From: Acanthaster planci
Lineage: Eukaryota; Echinodermata; Asteroidea; Valvatida; Acanthasteridae
Direction of reading: 5' to 3'
Assembly: GCF_001949145.1 (NCBI RefSeq)
Contig: NW_019091438.1
Span: 168,885 to 232,884 of the forward strand
Length of the DNA stretch: 64,000 bases
Shown piece after piece: positions 23,701-37,200 of this stretch (positions are counted from its first letter, which is position 1; each line of letters begins with the position of its first letter). A program made the position numbers and the translations under genes. The notes below the pieces were generated by a model. It saw only the letters and a list, made by a program, of their open reading frames with translations. It had not been told where the DNA came from and made no database searches.

Positions 23701-24994
23701 TTTCAAGCTCAGCCTCTGATTTCTCAATCAAAGTTGACAGATAGTAGGAATATTTTTTTAAAAATGACAATTTAACAAATTGAAATAAAAAGATGTCCGA
23801 TGTTAAAGAGGTGCACACAGCCTATTTTACACCTTTAACAAATGCGATTCTAAATTTAATCGAGTCCACGGGTACCCAAACATTTATTAAAAACAAATTT
23901 GTCCTCCAACTATCCAGTCTGAGGACATCAAGCGCACTCGAAATATGAAACGCTACACTCTGCGCCTGAGTAGTACATGGGTGCATTGAGAACAATGACC
24001 TGCGTTTGAAAGAGTCTGTTTGTTCGAGTCCGGTGGAAAACTAATGAAAATTTGACGTCAATTGCCTAAGGGCCTCGTGCCAACTCGCAATTTCCCCGTC
24101 TAATAAATTTCGTAACTTGATTACTTCTGTCCTTGAACCTCGCTTTATTTTGATCGAGACAAAAATACATACCTGATTAAGTTTTGGCAAAATGGTTTTG
24201 GTTGGAGAGCGTGTATTGCGCTATATTTACGAATATAGGTCTTGCCCTATATCTCCACTCAATTGCATTTTGTAGCGCGGCGTAATATGTGTATTCAGGA
24301 CGCTTTACTCAAGTAATGAGGTCACGAGGTCAACCTAGCAGGATGTGCCCCGGGGGCTGGTGGGATTGGCCTGCTGGTATTTAGAATTGGGCCCAGGCTG
24401 CAAATACGTAAGCACGGGCTGACTTTGTAGACTGACGGAGGCGCTGGCCCGTTTAGACTCAACCTTCGTCCCTTTCCAGCAGCTACCATTGACAGTTTGT
24501 TGTCGTTAAGTCGTGTTTTCATAACTCAAGAAAAGGCAAAAAAGATAAAGAAAAATACACCGAAAACAACGTTACCCAAGAGACTCTTTGGCGCAAGATG
24601 AACTCTGCTATTATTAAGGCCATATCATTCTACCCATCTCAAAAGGAAGCGACAGACAAGATGTAAGTTTGTGCTGGCGAGTGAAAAGGTAAGCATGGCA
24701 CTTCCCGCAGGGAATTCTTGTCCACGGATTCTGCTGCATGGGCGTCAATCGGTGGGGGACGGGGGGGTACTGTATCAATTTTCCCCCTCCCCACTTTTTT
24801 CCAAACCCTAAATGAAAATGTACACCTATTAGATCCTGTATTTCAGACAAGCCCAATAAATGGCCACTAACATAATATATATATATGTATACACATATTT
24901 AAGAATAAAATGCTTGAAAAATTTAAACAAATGTTGCAGTAGCATAAAAAATGGCTACAGATCACACCACATGGAGCATCTATACTCCAAAGTT

Positions 24995-25022
24995 TTCCGG
25001 GGCCCTTGAGCGGGCCCCGGAA
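24995..25022. repeat. perfect 11-bp GC-rich hairpin
   Basis: ttccggggccc at 24995-25005, a 6-base loop, then the exact reverse complement gggccccggaa at 25012-25022. A very stable stem in AT-rich surroundings. No U-tract or known RNA context. Confidence 0.85.
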
Positions 25023-25984
25023 CCAACACCGCTGAGGGCTTCGCACTTCGCGCTCGCATTTTGTTCTGATCAGAGCTATGTCCCCCACGTTTCAAAACGG
25101 AGTGACGCCCTTGATTCTGCATGTGCTGTCAAAATGCAGCTTTCAAACCGAGCTTCAATTTTATACACGTAGGCCTAGGTGAAATTTAAAGCACAGACTT
25201 CAACCGATGACAGACCGGAGACCACTTAATTGACCCCATTCACCTGAAGCCATTTTAGATCTCGTACCTTGAATCTGTTTTATTAATTGTGAACTGTCGA
25301 TCAGGATGGCACCAGACTGTTCCATAATTGTCATGCGTTCCAAGCCTCCCTTTCAATATTTTTCAAATTTTACTTAAAACACAATTGTACATTTTTGTAT
25401 GCTTAATCACAATTTCAAATTAGTCATCAGAGTGGAAGTTACTCATTTGTCACTAAATTTGATTTTTTGTAACTTTCATCATGTCTCTCCACATCCAAAG
25501 ATAAAATGTAAACCTCGCTATCAATTTCAGCAAGGTCGACCCATGAATAAAGTCTACACACAATCTCTTGCTCAGTAAGTAATGCGTATCTGCTTGGTTA
25601 GTCAACACTACGATTTTAAGGACATGTCCCAGCAGAAAATTGGCAAAAGTGGGTTAATCTTTTCATGCCCAGCACGTTCTATTCTCAATAATGAAGCGGG
25701 CGCCATTTTCTTCGAGTTTTATAAGCTCCGAAATGTGCCAAGCACAGCCGCTTGCTTTTTGACAACCGACGCAGGTTGCCTGACAAAATTTTACACAGCG
25801 CATTTCGCTATATGACTCGGCATTCGGCCGAGCCAGTTTGCTTACCTAGATCTTCTGCTTAGCATCCTGAAACTGAACTCAGGAGCACATTTTGATTTCC
25901 TTCGTTCCAAGGATAAGGAAGGGAAAAAACAGTGGGCTAGCGCTATACATGTACAGATCCCCGGGACCCTGCACTGCAGCCTAG

Positions 25985-26070
25985 CCAGCCCGTATATACG
26001 AATGCCTTGAGGGGATTCGAACGGATGCAATCGCTGCGGTGTAATATTCAGCTAAGAGGGTAGACAAGCC
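25985..26070 (-). mobile_element. possible tRNA-derived SINE fragment
   Basis: On the - strand, TTAGCTGAATATTACACC (26056-26039) resembles a tRNA A box. CGTTCGAATCC (26023-26013) is a near-consensus B box at tRNA-like spacing. There is no proper acceptor stem or anticodon arm, so it is not a functional tRNA. A second copy would be needed to prove a SINE. Confidence 0.3.
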
Positions 26071-28476
26071 TTGTCCCGGAGGCGCAAACATCCGATCTGG
26101 CTGGCCAGAAATCCAATACAGGCGGGGAAGAAGGAGAAGCAGTGGACGGTAATTGAAAAACACACGCGTTTTCACTTAGTGAGGTGTAGTTTTTTTCTCA
26201 TTTTCATGAAATGAAAGCTATATGGTATAGAGTTGAAGGAGATGTTTGTTTCTTCAAGAGGGTTTCCATTTGAATGTGACAAGATGGCCCTTCTTTCTCG
26301 AAATATGAGAAAAAATGGGGGAAGTTGGTTACAACAGCTCAATTTTCCAATATTTCTTATTTATTGATGAAAACGAAACTACGGTTGCGTTATTCAGGTC
26401 TTTATGAAGCTGCAGCACGACGCCGCAAAGGGACTCGTCTCATTCATTTTCAAGGGAAAACTATGCGCACAATATTAAAAAGCAACTCCTAATGACTTCC
26501 CAATGAGGCTCGCCACGGAGGCGCTCTCATCCCGAGGGAGGCCGCAAAGCGGCTTACAATCTAAAGCGCTCTTTGAGATCTCTCTCATGCAGTAACACCC
26601 AGACTGAAATCTACCATCTGGTTCGTGGGGATTACATGATCTCGTTCATGTAACCACAAGCACGTTGACAAGTCCTACAATTAATGCATATCCCTACCTC
26701 GTGGCAAAGCCATGATGCCCAAGAATGCGGACGCACATTCGGCCTTGATAGATGTAGAGAGTTATTAAAACTCAGGGGGGGGTGACATCAGTTTGCTGTA
26801 GACATAATTTTTCCAATGATCTTAAGAGGACCCAGCTTACTTTTCAACATTACCGTTGCTTGTCCTAAATGGATGATTTATATCTTGGTATGACGACAGC
26901 TTCTTGTTGCTCTCAGATTAAATTCCAGGTTGTTTCTCGTTTAAGTTTATACTTAATATCTTATCTCATAACTACTTTGGCCTTTTCATCGAGGAAGGGC
27001 CAACCAACCGGCTGCCCACAAACAACGAAGCTTAAATATATGTATATAGGTCCATCTTCCTCCGCCGTCGTAGGTGACCAACCAAACCCACCACGTTGGC
27101 CCGACGTGTACCAAAGTTGACAGCGTAACCGGTTCTGGTAAAAAAAAAACGACCTTGCTTTGATGACAACGCATAGCCAAACTGGTAGCGAGAGAACTCG
27201 TTCATTCTTATTATACGTCAAGTGCTATCGCTATCAAGTGCTAGTGCTATCCACTGCAGGACCGAGTTGGGCTAGCTCTATAGCTGGACATGTTCGGCGG
27301 CTCATTAATTAGAGAAAACGGCTGCGACATGCCGAGATTGTTTCTTTGCATGAAGCAGCGTTCGTCGTTAACGGCCTCTATTACCAGCATGACTGCCTCT
27401 GATGAGTTCGTTTGATGATGATTTGTTACACCGCGGAGCCGTCCCTGATCGATCCTGCGAGTGATGAGGCACACCGGCACCCACCAACTAATTACAGTCC
27501 CTTTTACGGTCGGATGGCTCAGCCAGCTCATTGCTCGCCAACTGATTCTACTTTCTGCAAGTCCGGCTGATCTGTGTGGCCCGCACTGCGGCTAAATACA
27601 AGAACAAACATCGTTTTCAGTCTGAGCAAAGCAGGCAGCCATCGATCGCAAATTTCGCCAAGATTTTGAGAGGCAGAATGGGCACAATTTCCAAGTCTGA
27701 TGAGCCCAGTCGCAGGTCCCCGGACGCGTCCCAAGTAAACAGACCACTTGATGGACAAGGGAGGTAAACCGTCTAGGGGCTGCATCGTTTCAGCTGTAAG
27801 ATAAACCACAGCTTACAAAGTACATCCAAACTGCCAAAACATACTCTGTGTATATACATGTAATGGCCATGATAAAAGGGGAAAGTACGATCGTATGATG
27901 GCCGACTGAGTTCCGTCTGTAAACGGGTATTAGCGCTCCACGGATGGCCACTTAACTCGCGAACCGCCACAGCGTTTTCAAGATCGATACAGTGCTGTCA
28001 GTGTCACGGCCCCGTACATACCTTTCAGGGTTCATCACGCCAGCTCTCATTTGGCGCATTTTGGTGAAGGGGAATTGAAAAAAAATTGTCTTCTATGCCT
28101 ATGGACGGGTTCGAGCGCCTAAATTAGTCATGAGAGAAAAACTGACTGACGATGATGCGCACTATGTGCCCTCTGCCGTTGAGGGCATGCAGTTTCAATG
28201 TACTGCCGGACTGGATCGATTCCAAGATCCACATCGCCCTCCTCAATGCACGCTGTTATATTGTGGTTCTTGCTGGTCCTCTATTCAAATAAAATACCTC
28301 GTCAGTACTGATATCGTTTCAAAGCAAGTCTTAGCATCAAGTTGGTATAGTCCAAAATATTGAAGTCAATATTGTTTCCCCAGCAAACAAGCATGGTATG
28401 CCCTACAGGAGAATTACTAAAAAGATTTTGCAAACGCATGCACAATAAATACAATCCAGCCAAATTTAAAATGGTC

Positions 28477-28633
28477 GATTCACAATAGTGCGCCTCCGAG
28501 AGTCTGCAACGCGTTGACCAATCACATTGCGCACAATCTGTGGACCCTTTCCAAACGCGCACTGAGTCGACAGATTTCACGCATTGTAATTGTCAACTTG
28601 TTGCAAACTCTTAGAGGCGCACTATTGTGAATC
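28477..28633. mobile_element. palindromic MITE-like element, copy 2 (both ends intact)
   Basis: Left end gattcacaatagtgcgcctc (28477-28496) is mirrored exactly by gaggcgcactattgtgaatc (28614-28633). The interior is an imperfect palindrome that includes gtctgcaacgcgttgacca and its inverse. Clearly the same family as 12396-12546. No ORF and no obvious target-site duplication. Confidence 0.85.
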
Positions 28634-30776
28634 TACCGTATTGGCCTTAGCTGCACTCGATTGTTCTCTTTGTGTTTGTAGACTATACGTGATATTTCAA
28701 TTTTCATAATTGCCCATCCAAAAGTCCTTTTTTGTTTCGTCTTGAAATGCGCTCTCAACAAAGTCCATTTTCCCGGAAGGTCTCGATCGATTACCCTAGA
28801 AACACACCTGTACAGATTTGGACGATGGTAATTCTAATTGCCTGGGTGAAGACCGGGGTAAGTTTTCACATGACTGAGTGACAGACGCAAAGGAAAGTCA
28901 ATTAAAGGCGTGAGGTCAAAGCTCTGGATCTTTACAGTTGGCGCCCTCCAAGTTTCGAACCTGCAGTCGATTGACAGACAACGCAAGAGAGGACTTCAAC
29001 AAGTCTACGACTCTGCGGTTTTTAAACGCCATCGTATTTCGCCGATACCACAGACGCCACTTTGATGAAATTGGATATTTTTTTTTAAGTTGCGAATATC
29101 CAGCTAATTAAGTTAAATGAAACTCGTGAAATTAAAGGAGGGGATGGGGGGGGAGGTGAATTCATCAGTAGAAATCAGAAGCGGTCACGGCTACAGGCCC
29201 GTGGCGGGGTGCAAGCAAGTTCACTTTTCCCCGTGAACGTGGACCATAAGATGCGGCAGCCAATTTGCATCACGTTTCAGCCACGAAAGACTGACAAAAA
29301 AGAATGGGTGAATGCCTTCAAATAAGCATACATAATCAATGTTGAGTCATATGCTTGCAGCGACTCGAGTGGAGTCTAGTGAGTCATCCGTTGGGACTTG
29401 GTTCGAGTCGAATCGAAAGAAATTGTGACAAGATACTGTCTCCATAAATTCGAACGAATGACTCGAGGTATTTCTGCGGTGCTCCAAGCGTATAGGGCAC
29501 TATGATCCCTTGAAAGAAGGCACGGTAGAGATAATGGAGGGAGATTTGCAATAAAGAGACGTCTTGACAACGACATCAATTAACAATAATCATCTGTCAT
29601 GCTGTAGTTTGGCAATGAAATAGCACCGACATGACGAAATAATAATACTCTTCTAAAGAATCCTAAACTCGCCGGAATGAATACCGCCCTCAACTGACCG
29701 GACGCATTTAGGAGAAATCGGGACTTTGAGTGTTTTTCCACTTAATCAGCAAAAGCAAAAAAACAAATCATATTTCAAATGCTATGGAGTCCCAGGAATT
29801 CATCATCTTATTAAAATCAAGCTCTGGACATTAATTCTGCCGCCTTCGGTTACTTCACAATTGCAACGTGCATATCTCTGAATCTTAGTTTCTGCACAGT
29901 TCTGCACGACTTGCAGCATATATGACCAATCTGTGGGCAAAATGTAAAATTTGTCCTTAAAATAAGAATGCAAAGCGAAGCCATGGAAAGGGGACGATTT
30001 GAATGCAAGGATTATTCTTCATGCTTTGGTCAACACAGAACGAAAGCGTCTTAGATGAACTTAAGTCCACCGCGACGCCATCAGATACATTAAAAAATGT
30101 AATTTTGACCCTCCACAAACTTCCTTAGGCGTCTCGGGGTTGAAAAACCAATATTCCGGCGAGTGCAATTGCATATGAACACCCAGCCTGTTAAAAAAGA
30201 GAGAAACTCCACATTCAATATTCTCATTCAATTAAGCTGTTTGATAAGATCACGGGAGTGTGTTTACCCTAGGGCATGTGTTATTGGTATTTACATTTTG
30301 CATCCAGGGGGGCTTCCGCACAAAACAAACCCGATCGCATTCGCCACACACATGCCGTCTCCGCGCCGCATTAAATCGTGAGTAGCCGTTTAAACACGGT
30401 GCTCGTTACAAACGAATTTATTTTTTAAGCTGCGAAGGATTGTCAGGTAGAAGGAACAAACTGTTATGTAACAGTGATTAATTCTGTGTAACAGGTTGCA
30501 AATGAAATCACATGATCTAAACAAATACCTCTGATTTGTCTTGGCTGCTGCTCTTTGTCATGATAATTCGCATCATTCAAATGCTAACTAATTGGCACAA
30601 AGTAATCCATTCATAAATCTTGAATTTAATATTAAAACCCCTTGGAAGACAAAATTGTAATAAAAATCATTCATGCACTGAATACATTTGGGAAAATACA
30701 GGTACTATAATTATGTAGTCTGTATTATGAAGAATAAATTCACCCTTTAGGCCTTGTAGCTGAGCATAATAACAAA

Positions 30777-31274
30777 CTACTTACAATTATACCCAAAAAA
30801 GTAAATAACATCTGCACTTTTTTCTTCAGATCTCGGATCGTTATCATTTTCAGTGCTACGATGATTATCATATCCGTGATTTGAAATTAAATCAATGCAA
30901 ATTATTCTTGGCATTGCTCTCTTAAATTCCCGTGTCAGAAGCCAGGTCCTGTGTGTTCTAATCCTGAGCGGGTCAAACTTCACGATGACACCTTCCGGAA
31001 TCAATTGTTTGACCCAGGAAAGTGTCACTGGTGGCATGAAGGGAGTTTGACCCTTAAGAGTGGGTACTCTCTGCACAGTCTCCCAGAATCCCTTGAACGA
31101 TGACTTCCACCAGTCATCAATCCCCTCCAAAAATGTTGTTTTTCTCCGAGATGTTGAGCCTTGATATGTAAAACAAACTAGCGATAAGCTTTTCAAGTCC
31201 CTGTGAGCACACTCTCTTAGCTTCGCTAAGTAAAAACAAATTTGGGCTTCAAACAAAACGAACAAACAGATCAC
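30777..31274 (-). CDS. unidentified open frame, 165 codons; uncertain
   Basis: One of the longest open frames outside the receptor genes. Its middle part (GIDDWWKSSFKGFWETVQRV, then PPVTLSWVKQLIPEGV and KFDPLRIRTHRTW) has plausible protein composition. The start and the Asn/Asp-rich C-terminus do not. I recognise no family. It may be a fragment of a mobile-element protein, an isolated exon, or chance. No start context or splice sites support it. Confidence 0.2.
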   Translation of the reverse strand: MICLFVLFEAQICFYLAKLRECAHRDLKSLSLVCFTYQGSTSRRKTTFLEGIDDWWKSSFKGFWETVQRVPTLKGQTPFMPPVTLSWVKQLIPEGVIVKFDPLRIRTHRTWLLTREFKRAMPRIICIDLISNHGYDNHRSTENDNDPRSEEKSADVIYFFGYNCK

Positions 31275-34200
31275 ATAAAGATGTCCTTTTCACTTATGAG
31301 ACTAACTACAATGTTTATCTGCCAGAGGTATCGTAAAAAGAAAAAGCCTTCGAAGATGGTGTATGGTAAACTGAACAATTTGTGTATTTATAGCGAGCAT
31401 ACCAAAACAAATTTGTGTGTTTGTCTCTACCAGAAGGGGTCGATCCATTAATTTTTCCGGGGAGAGGAGGGTCAGGCCCGTCAGATATTTCTGAGTCCCA
31501 TTATTACGCACTTGTCCTTATACACGTAGTAGTCTCGCAGCAACCGTTGCAGGGTGTCACCTTTCTTATTGTTATTACTATTAAAAAGGTTTTTCCCCAT
31601 TCATTTGTTTTTGTGGAGTCAGAGAAGGGGGTGGGTCGACCCCCAACTCCCACCCCTTCGGTTCTGCGCTCAGCCAGCAAGCAGTGTGAGAAACTGTACG
31701 ACTGTTAAAATATCTTATAGACAGACATTGTGGCGTTCGTCGGACCTGGAAGCCAATCGTCATTCTAACATAACCTTACGAGTGCAAGGAAAATGTCAAG
31801 GATTAATACCCCTTGTGAATGCACAAACGTAGAGGACGCCGACTGAGAGACACTGAACACCGATGCGTCTAGAGTCATGTGGATGTACTAGAACCTATGT
31901 GTAGGCCTATCTTTCCTTATTAACATTTAAAGAGATATCCTGAAATGGCGAGTTCTACAGAATGTTCATTTAAGTAAATTCGTTGTCGTGCGTAGGCCTA
32001 GTGCAAATTAATGCATATGCCTAATGGCAGATGCATTAATGCGGTGTTAGTTGATCTTTTTTAGGTCAGAGATTTTTGGTCTCCATTTAACACGTCTTCT
32101 GGTATGATACCACACAGTGTACTGATGTTGATCTCCCATCGAATTATCATGTATACTCTGCACCTCTTACAACATGACGGAGGGAAGTCCCTGACGGAGA
32201 CTGATTGTATATGAGACAATTACCCAAAGAGGGGCGTCAGTCGATCATTACTTTTAAGTTGGCATTTAGCTTCAATTGGAAGTGATAACGATACTGCTGT
32301 GACATATGAAGCAGGATATGGAACGGAGAGCACCCCCCCACACACACACGTTTGTGTTGGTCGTTGTTTGATCGAAATCTCAGGAATTCTTCACAGACAT
32401 CGGGGGTGGGGTGTGAAAGGTAACAACATCCTAGGGTGTGTATAGGGATTGGACATGTGGAAGGGGGTTACCCCTCCGTGCCATATCTTGCTGGGTATAT
32501 GCTGTGAACACAGCAACCAAATAGTCTCTTCTCAAAGTGGCCTTGTAGTATCGCGAATTGATCCGCCTCAAAAAGACATCAGTCGATACGCTACAGCAAA
32601 TCAAATCTCAACCAAACTAAAGAGTCCCATTCTTCAGGCTGGAGTTTAGATCAGAACCAGAAATCATACCTCTTAAAGTAAAGTTACAAGATAGTCCCAG
32701 ACCTAAACGTCTGATGAGGCCACAGACAAAAGCCAACTAATGCAAACAGTATCGCACACAATCACAAGCCGGAAGTATAATTCTCTACGTTTAAGATGAA
32801 TGTACTATAAACAAAGCCAAATGCCAGTGGTTCAAACATTGATATCCATCCCTGAATAATACTGCATGTAAACACTTTCAAACTACTTACCTATCGCCTT
32901 ATTTGTTAGAATATTTTTGTATAAATTACACTGTTACATTCAAACATATATTATATCAAACTATCGAACTCGCATATACTCACCAATGGGCAAATGTAGC
33001 AACAGAAATGCGCACAGCACCAAACACGGCAGCCTTCGCACGCATCGTGGCTCCACCGCACACGCCATCGTGGATGCAGTTCAACCGGCAATGCCGATGT
33101 CAGTCTCTCCTCTACTAATTAATCTAGAGTAGTTGCGTTGTTGGACAGTGAGATTTTGTTTGGGCAAAACAACAGCGTGTGGCTTACGATCATGCCATAC
33201 GTCAGTCACTTGGTTCGGCTCACCGCCCAGTGTATATAAAAAATATGTGGTCGCACGCCGGTAGCTGTGTTAAAACATAACAATCTTCGTGTTTATTTAC
33301 ATCACAAATGGCACATAATTTCAGTGTCTTGGCATTGATCTTAATAAGGACGAAACGCGGGGGCTGTAAACGCTCAAGGTATGACCATTAAAATCTCGTT
33401 CAGCAAGACAGCTGGCCCACCTGAAAACAAATGCCGCGATCATCTGTGCCAAACTGCGCGACGGAATTCAGAACTGAGTTTCTTGTTTTTTGAGTTCTCG
33501 GCACCGCTGATGATGCACCTCAAGTACCGAAAGAAAGAAGCGTCCATCGGCATTCCCGGCTCGCCTGCCTCCTTTGCCCCGGCCAGTACAAGAAAGTCCT
33601 CCTAGGAGAAACAGCTGGAGAAGGCCGCTAGTATATCTTAGCGTATCATTTGACAGTTGGCCAGAGCCGCCAGGTATTGCGGCTCTCTGTGTGTGCACGC
33701 GTGCGGAGCACCGGCACGGTACGGCGCAGGCGCGTACCAAGACAATCAATTGGTTTCGGTGGCGGCGACAGCTCGGACGAGCGAGAGCGCTAACGAACAC
33801 ATTATGACCCCAGTCATCCAACGGCCGTTTTCATCACCTCCACCGAGGGAAGATATATCACTCGGAGTATTTCTACCGATCCGTCCTGGGATGTTTACAA
33901 CTACTAGATCCTATACAACCACAAAATTGAATAATCGTAATCACACTTTGTTTATTTTGCTTGGAGAGAACATGTAACGCTGTTGATATTTCTTACAAAT
34001 GATTACCAAATGTTCGGCAGTGTGACTTTCGAAAATGTTAAACTGGCTTTCAGCAAGGAATGTGACAGTTTACACAGCTGCTGTTTGATTTAAATCTCAG
34101 AAATGTAAACTTGTTAAAAACAGTTTCACACGGTGTTCTAGGAATCAATGCCGAGTCGGCCTTCTGACAAACAGGCGGTGCATTCATTTAAGCAACCGTG

Positions 34201-37200
34201 GAAACATCTCGAAAAAAACGTGCACGTTCCGCCTTTTTCGCGGTACGTTTCCAATCCCAGAGATTTATGCGATAATATGTAATTCGGTCGCACGTTTATG
34301 GTCTGATAAATTTAATTTGATCGAAATGAGTGGACGGTGATAAGGGTACAGCGCCCTCCCACCCTCCAATCCCATGAGCAGTGATTGTTGTTGAACTGAT
34401 TCGCGAAATGTCAATGCTATTACATGTGATCTGGGATATCGCTGTTCTACAATGATGCCTTGTCATGAAAATGAAAATGAACTTTCATGTTCAGTTCAGT
34501 CACTCAGGTCGGCATCTTCATTGGAGCAAATAGCCACGCAGTATCCACCATTATGCACGCAACACTGGCATTAAACAAGCAATACCGTCAAATATACAGA
34601 ACAGAAAAAAGTGTTGAAACGAAACTGGATAAAACTGAAAGAAAGAAGGAAACAATAGCACCAACTTGTCTAGAAAGTATGCGGTAGGGTAAGGATCTGA
34701 AAATAAGAGAATCCCACTTCCTCCTCTGGGCTCTCCAACATGGCATTGGTGTTCCAAACATCTACGAGATGCTCTTGCCCTCTTGCCTCGGGGTTTGAGT
34801 CCGGAGGAAGTGCCCTTTGTGCATCACCGCCCCCCTCCCTGATTGATACCCGATGCCGGTTGCTCCGGTCAAAAATCCCGGTTAAGCCACACAATATGAG
34901 AAAAACACATGGAAGAGAAGTTGAGAAGAGTTTAAACAGGTATAAGGTACTTGTTCTTTCAACAACCACAAAATGTTGCCTGCTTTCGAGATAGCCTCTT
35001 CGCTAAATATAATGATAAACACAGACACTCATACCATCCAAATCTTTCATCCCCCACTCGGGAAGTCAGATAGCGTTCATATACAAGCAATTATTAATTT
35101 GACACTCTAGGCAGGCAGATTGCCGCGCAAAGAGCTGGTCCGTTTCTCCTTTCATTCTGTTAGCACCTGCCTGCGGATGACAAGACGGACTGAGAACCTT
35201 ATGTAGCACTGGATTAAGGGAATGCTTGGGTCAAGGCAGTGACCCGCGGGCACCCGTAGTGGTATCGGTTAGCGGCAGAAACATGCTGTTTCGAGGCACT
35301 GACAGATGCAGCTCATCCGCACCATTCAGATAGTTACTTCAGATCAATAGTCAAGAATTTGAAATATATATACGGCTTTGGTATGTTACTCGCCCACCTC
35401 GAGTTCAAGTTACTTGGTATTCGTTCGTAAGCTTCTCTACACAGCGCAAAATAAATTACATTCACAGTCGTGAATAGAAACGCAATAACAAATTACTGAA
35501 GAAAGCCAGACAGAAATGGGCGAAAAGTATGATCTCGGCCACTCAATGAGCCAATAAGAAAGAAGACAATACAACATAGATAAGACACGAACTAAAGAAA
35601 CGTTAAAAATGAACCCGAACCATTCGAACAAAACACAAAAACATATTAGCATTTAACGAACCATCGCTACATTTCAATAGATTGCCGTTTGTACACAGAG
35701 GACGTTATCAACATACAATACATGGCACAAGGAACATATAAAAAGGCGCGTAGAGATGCCGATAGTTTTTTGCACAGAAGAAAGTCACGAACCTGTGAAT
35801 GTGTGAATTGGAAATGCCGATCAAAGAAATCCAATTCGAGTACTTTAAGAAAACTTGAATACTTTTTAAGAGCTGTGGGAAACCCGGATTTGTTCAGGAT
35901 TGCCTGTGATTTGGACTATGTTTTGCTGAATGTGCAAAACCATCGCAATGAAGGAACACGTTTAGATTATTTGCCTGATGCATATTTGTCAACCGTATGC
36001 AGACACACTGCCGCTCAGACGTCGTGCAAGCAAGGACGAGGGAAATTACATTCCAACTATCGAATTAGTAATCAGACCATACGTCTCTGTGATGGATACC
36101 AAGAGGATATCATTCTTTGTAGGTCAACTAAACAAACCTTGCAAAACTCTCCAGTTCGTCACAGTTTTCATCTATGTCAAACGTAAGCCACTGGGCATTA
36201 TGGAGGTAGGGGAATCGACTAGAGACTTCATGCGGTCAATCCCCGCACTTGACAAGCAATTGTCGAGATCCTAATCCTAGGGCTTTAGGAACGGGAAAAA
36301 AACTCGAATCAGACGAAAGAGCAGAAACGGGGGAAAGCGTATGGTATAGCAATTGCTGCAGTAGGTCCGCAAGAAGAGGGGATTACTTCAAATTTGAACG
36401 ACGAAGCTTGAAAGGATTTCTTCGGAGAATTGAAGTGGGTCTGAAATGCATGTCATTTGGTTCGAAAGACGTCAGACAAACAGACTGGAGCTTTTAGTCT
36501 CTTTCTGTAGACCGTTAATGTAACCTTCCAGGAATCCAATGCACCAGACTCCCTCGGTCCGAGTGGCAGTTAGTGGGTCAAGTAGCGCAAACAGAAATGT
36601 AAAAGATTTCCAACATCAACGCAAGGAAAGTGATTATCAGGAGAGCCCGTTCATCACGTTTATGTCAACAGTAATCTCCCACAGGTCGAAAACTGTTTTT
36701 GGTAGCTTTGAACAAACTGCCATAAATAGAAAGCAGCGTTTACCCCATAAAATGTCCGAGTATGTGGATCTCAATAAAACTGGTACATGTATTAACTACC
36801 ATTCCCGTCATAGCAATATGGTAATCAACTTCAAAACAAATCGTAAGAGGTACACGACTGTGTCCGCTTGTGAGTTTCATGTCAGACGTGACTGACAATC
36901 TGGTGAAATCAGTGCCTGGTTAATGGTGTAATTATTCAGTGTTCATAGACATATCGGGGTGAAGTAATCTTTTTCCCCAGCAAGTGGTAGAAAGATGCTA
37001 GGTACTGCACAAAACATGGCTGGCCCTCGACGACACATCTGCACCATATTGCCGGCACTTTGCTGTCTGCCCTTACCACGTGGGCTTACACGGTGTGCAA
37101 GGTCGAATTCGTCAATAAATAACCATGGTTATAAGCACTTTTCTCCCCAGTGTAGATCTCAATTCAAGACAATGTCATATTCAAGTTCCGTCTGGCTTAA

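Larger units (their letters stand above)
20742..30776. other. non-coding interval, first part (probably intron 1 of gene B or 5' flank)
   Basis: No gene recognised. It contains a perfect hairpin at 24995-25022, a tRNA-like SINE fragment near 25985-26070, a MITE copy at 28477-28633, and G-rich tracts near 24752 and 29137. Open frames are short and lack domain-like sequence. Confidence 0.6.

Noticed and set aside
33232-33239. TATA-box promoter on the + strand
   Set aside because: tatataaa is common in AT-rich DNA and no exon was found downstream.
35689-36186. 165-codon + strand frame
   Set aside because: Chance-like composition with no recognisable motif; surrounded by similar non-coding DNA.
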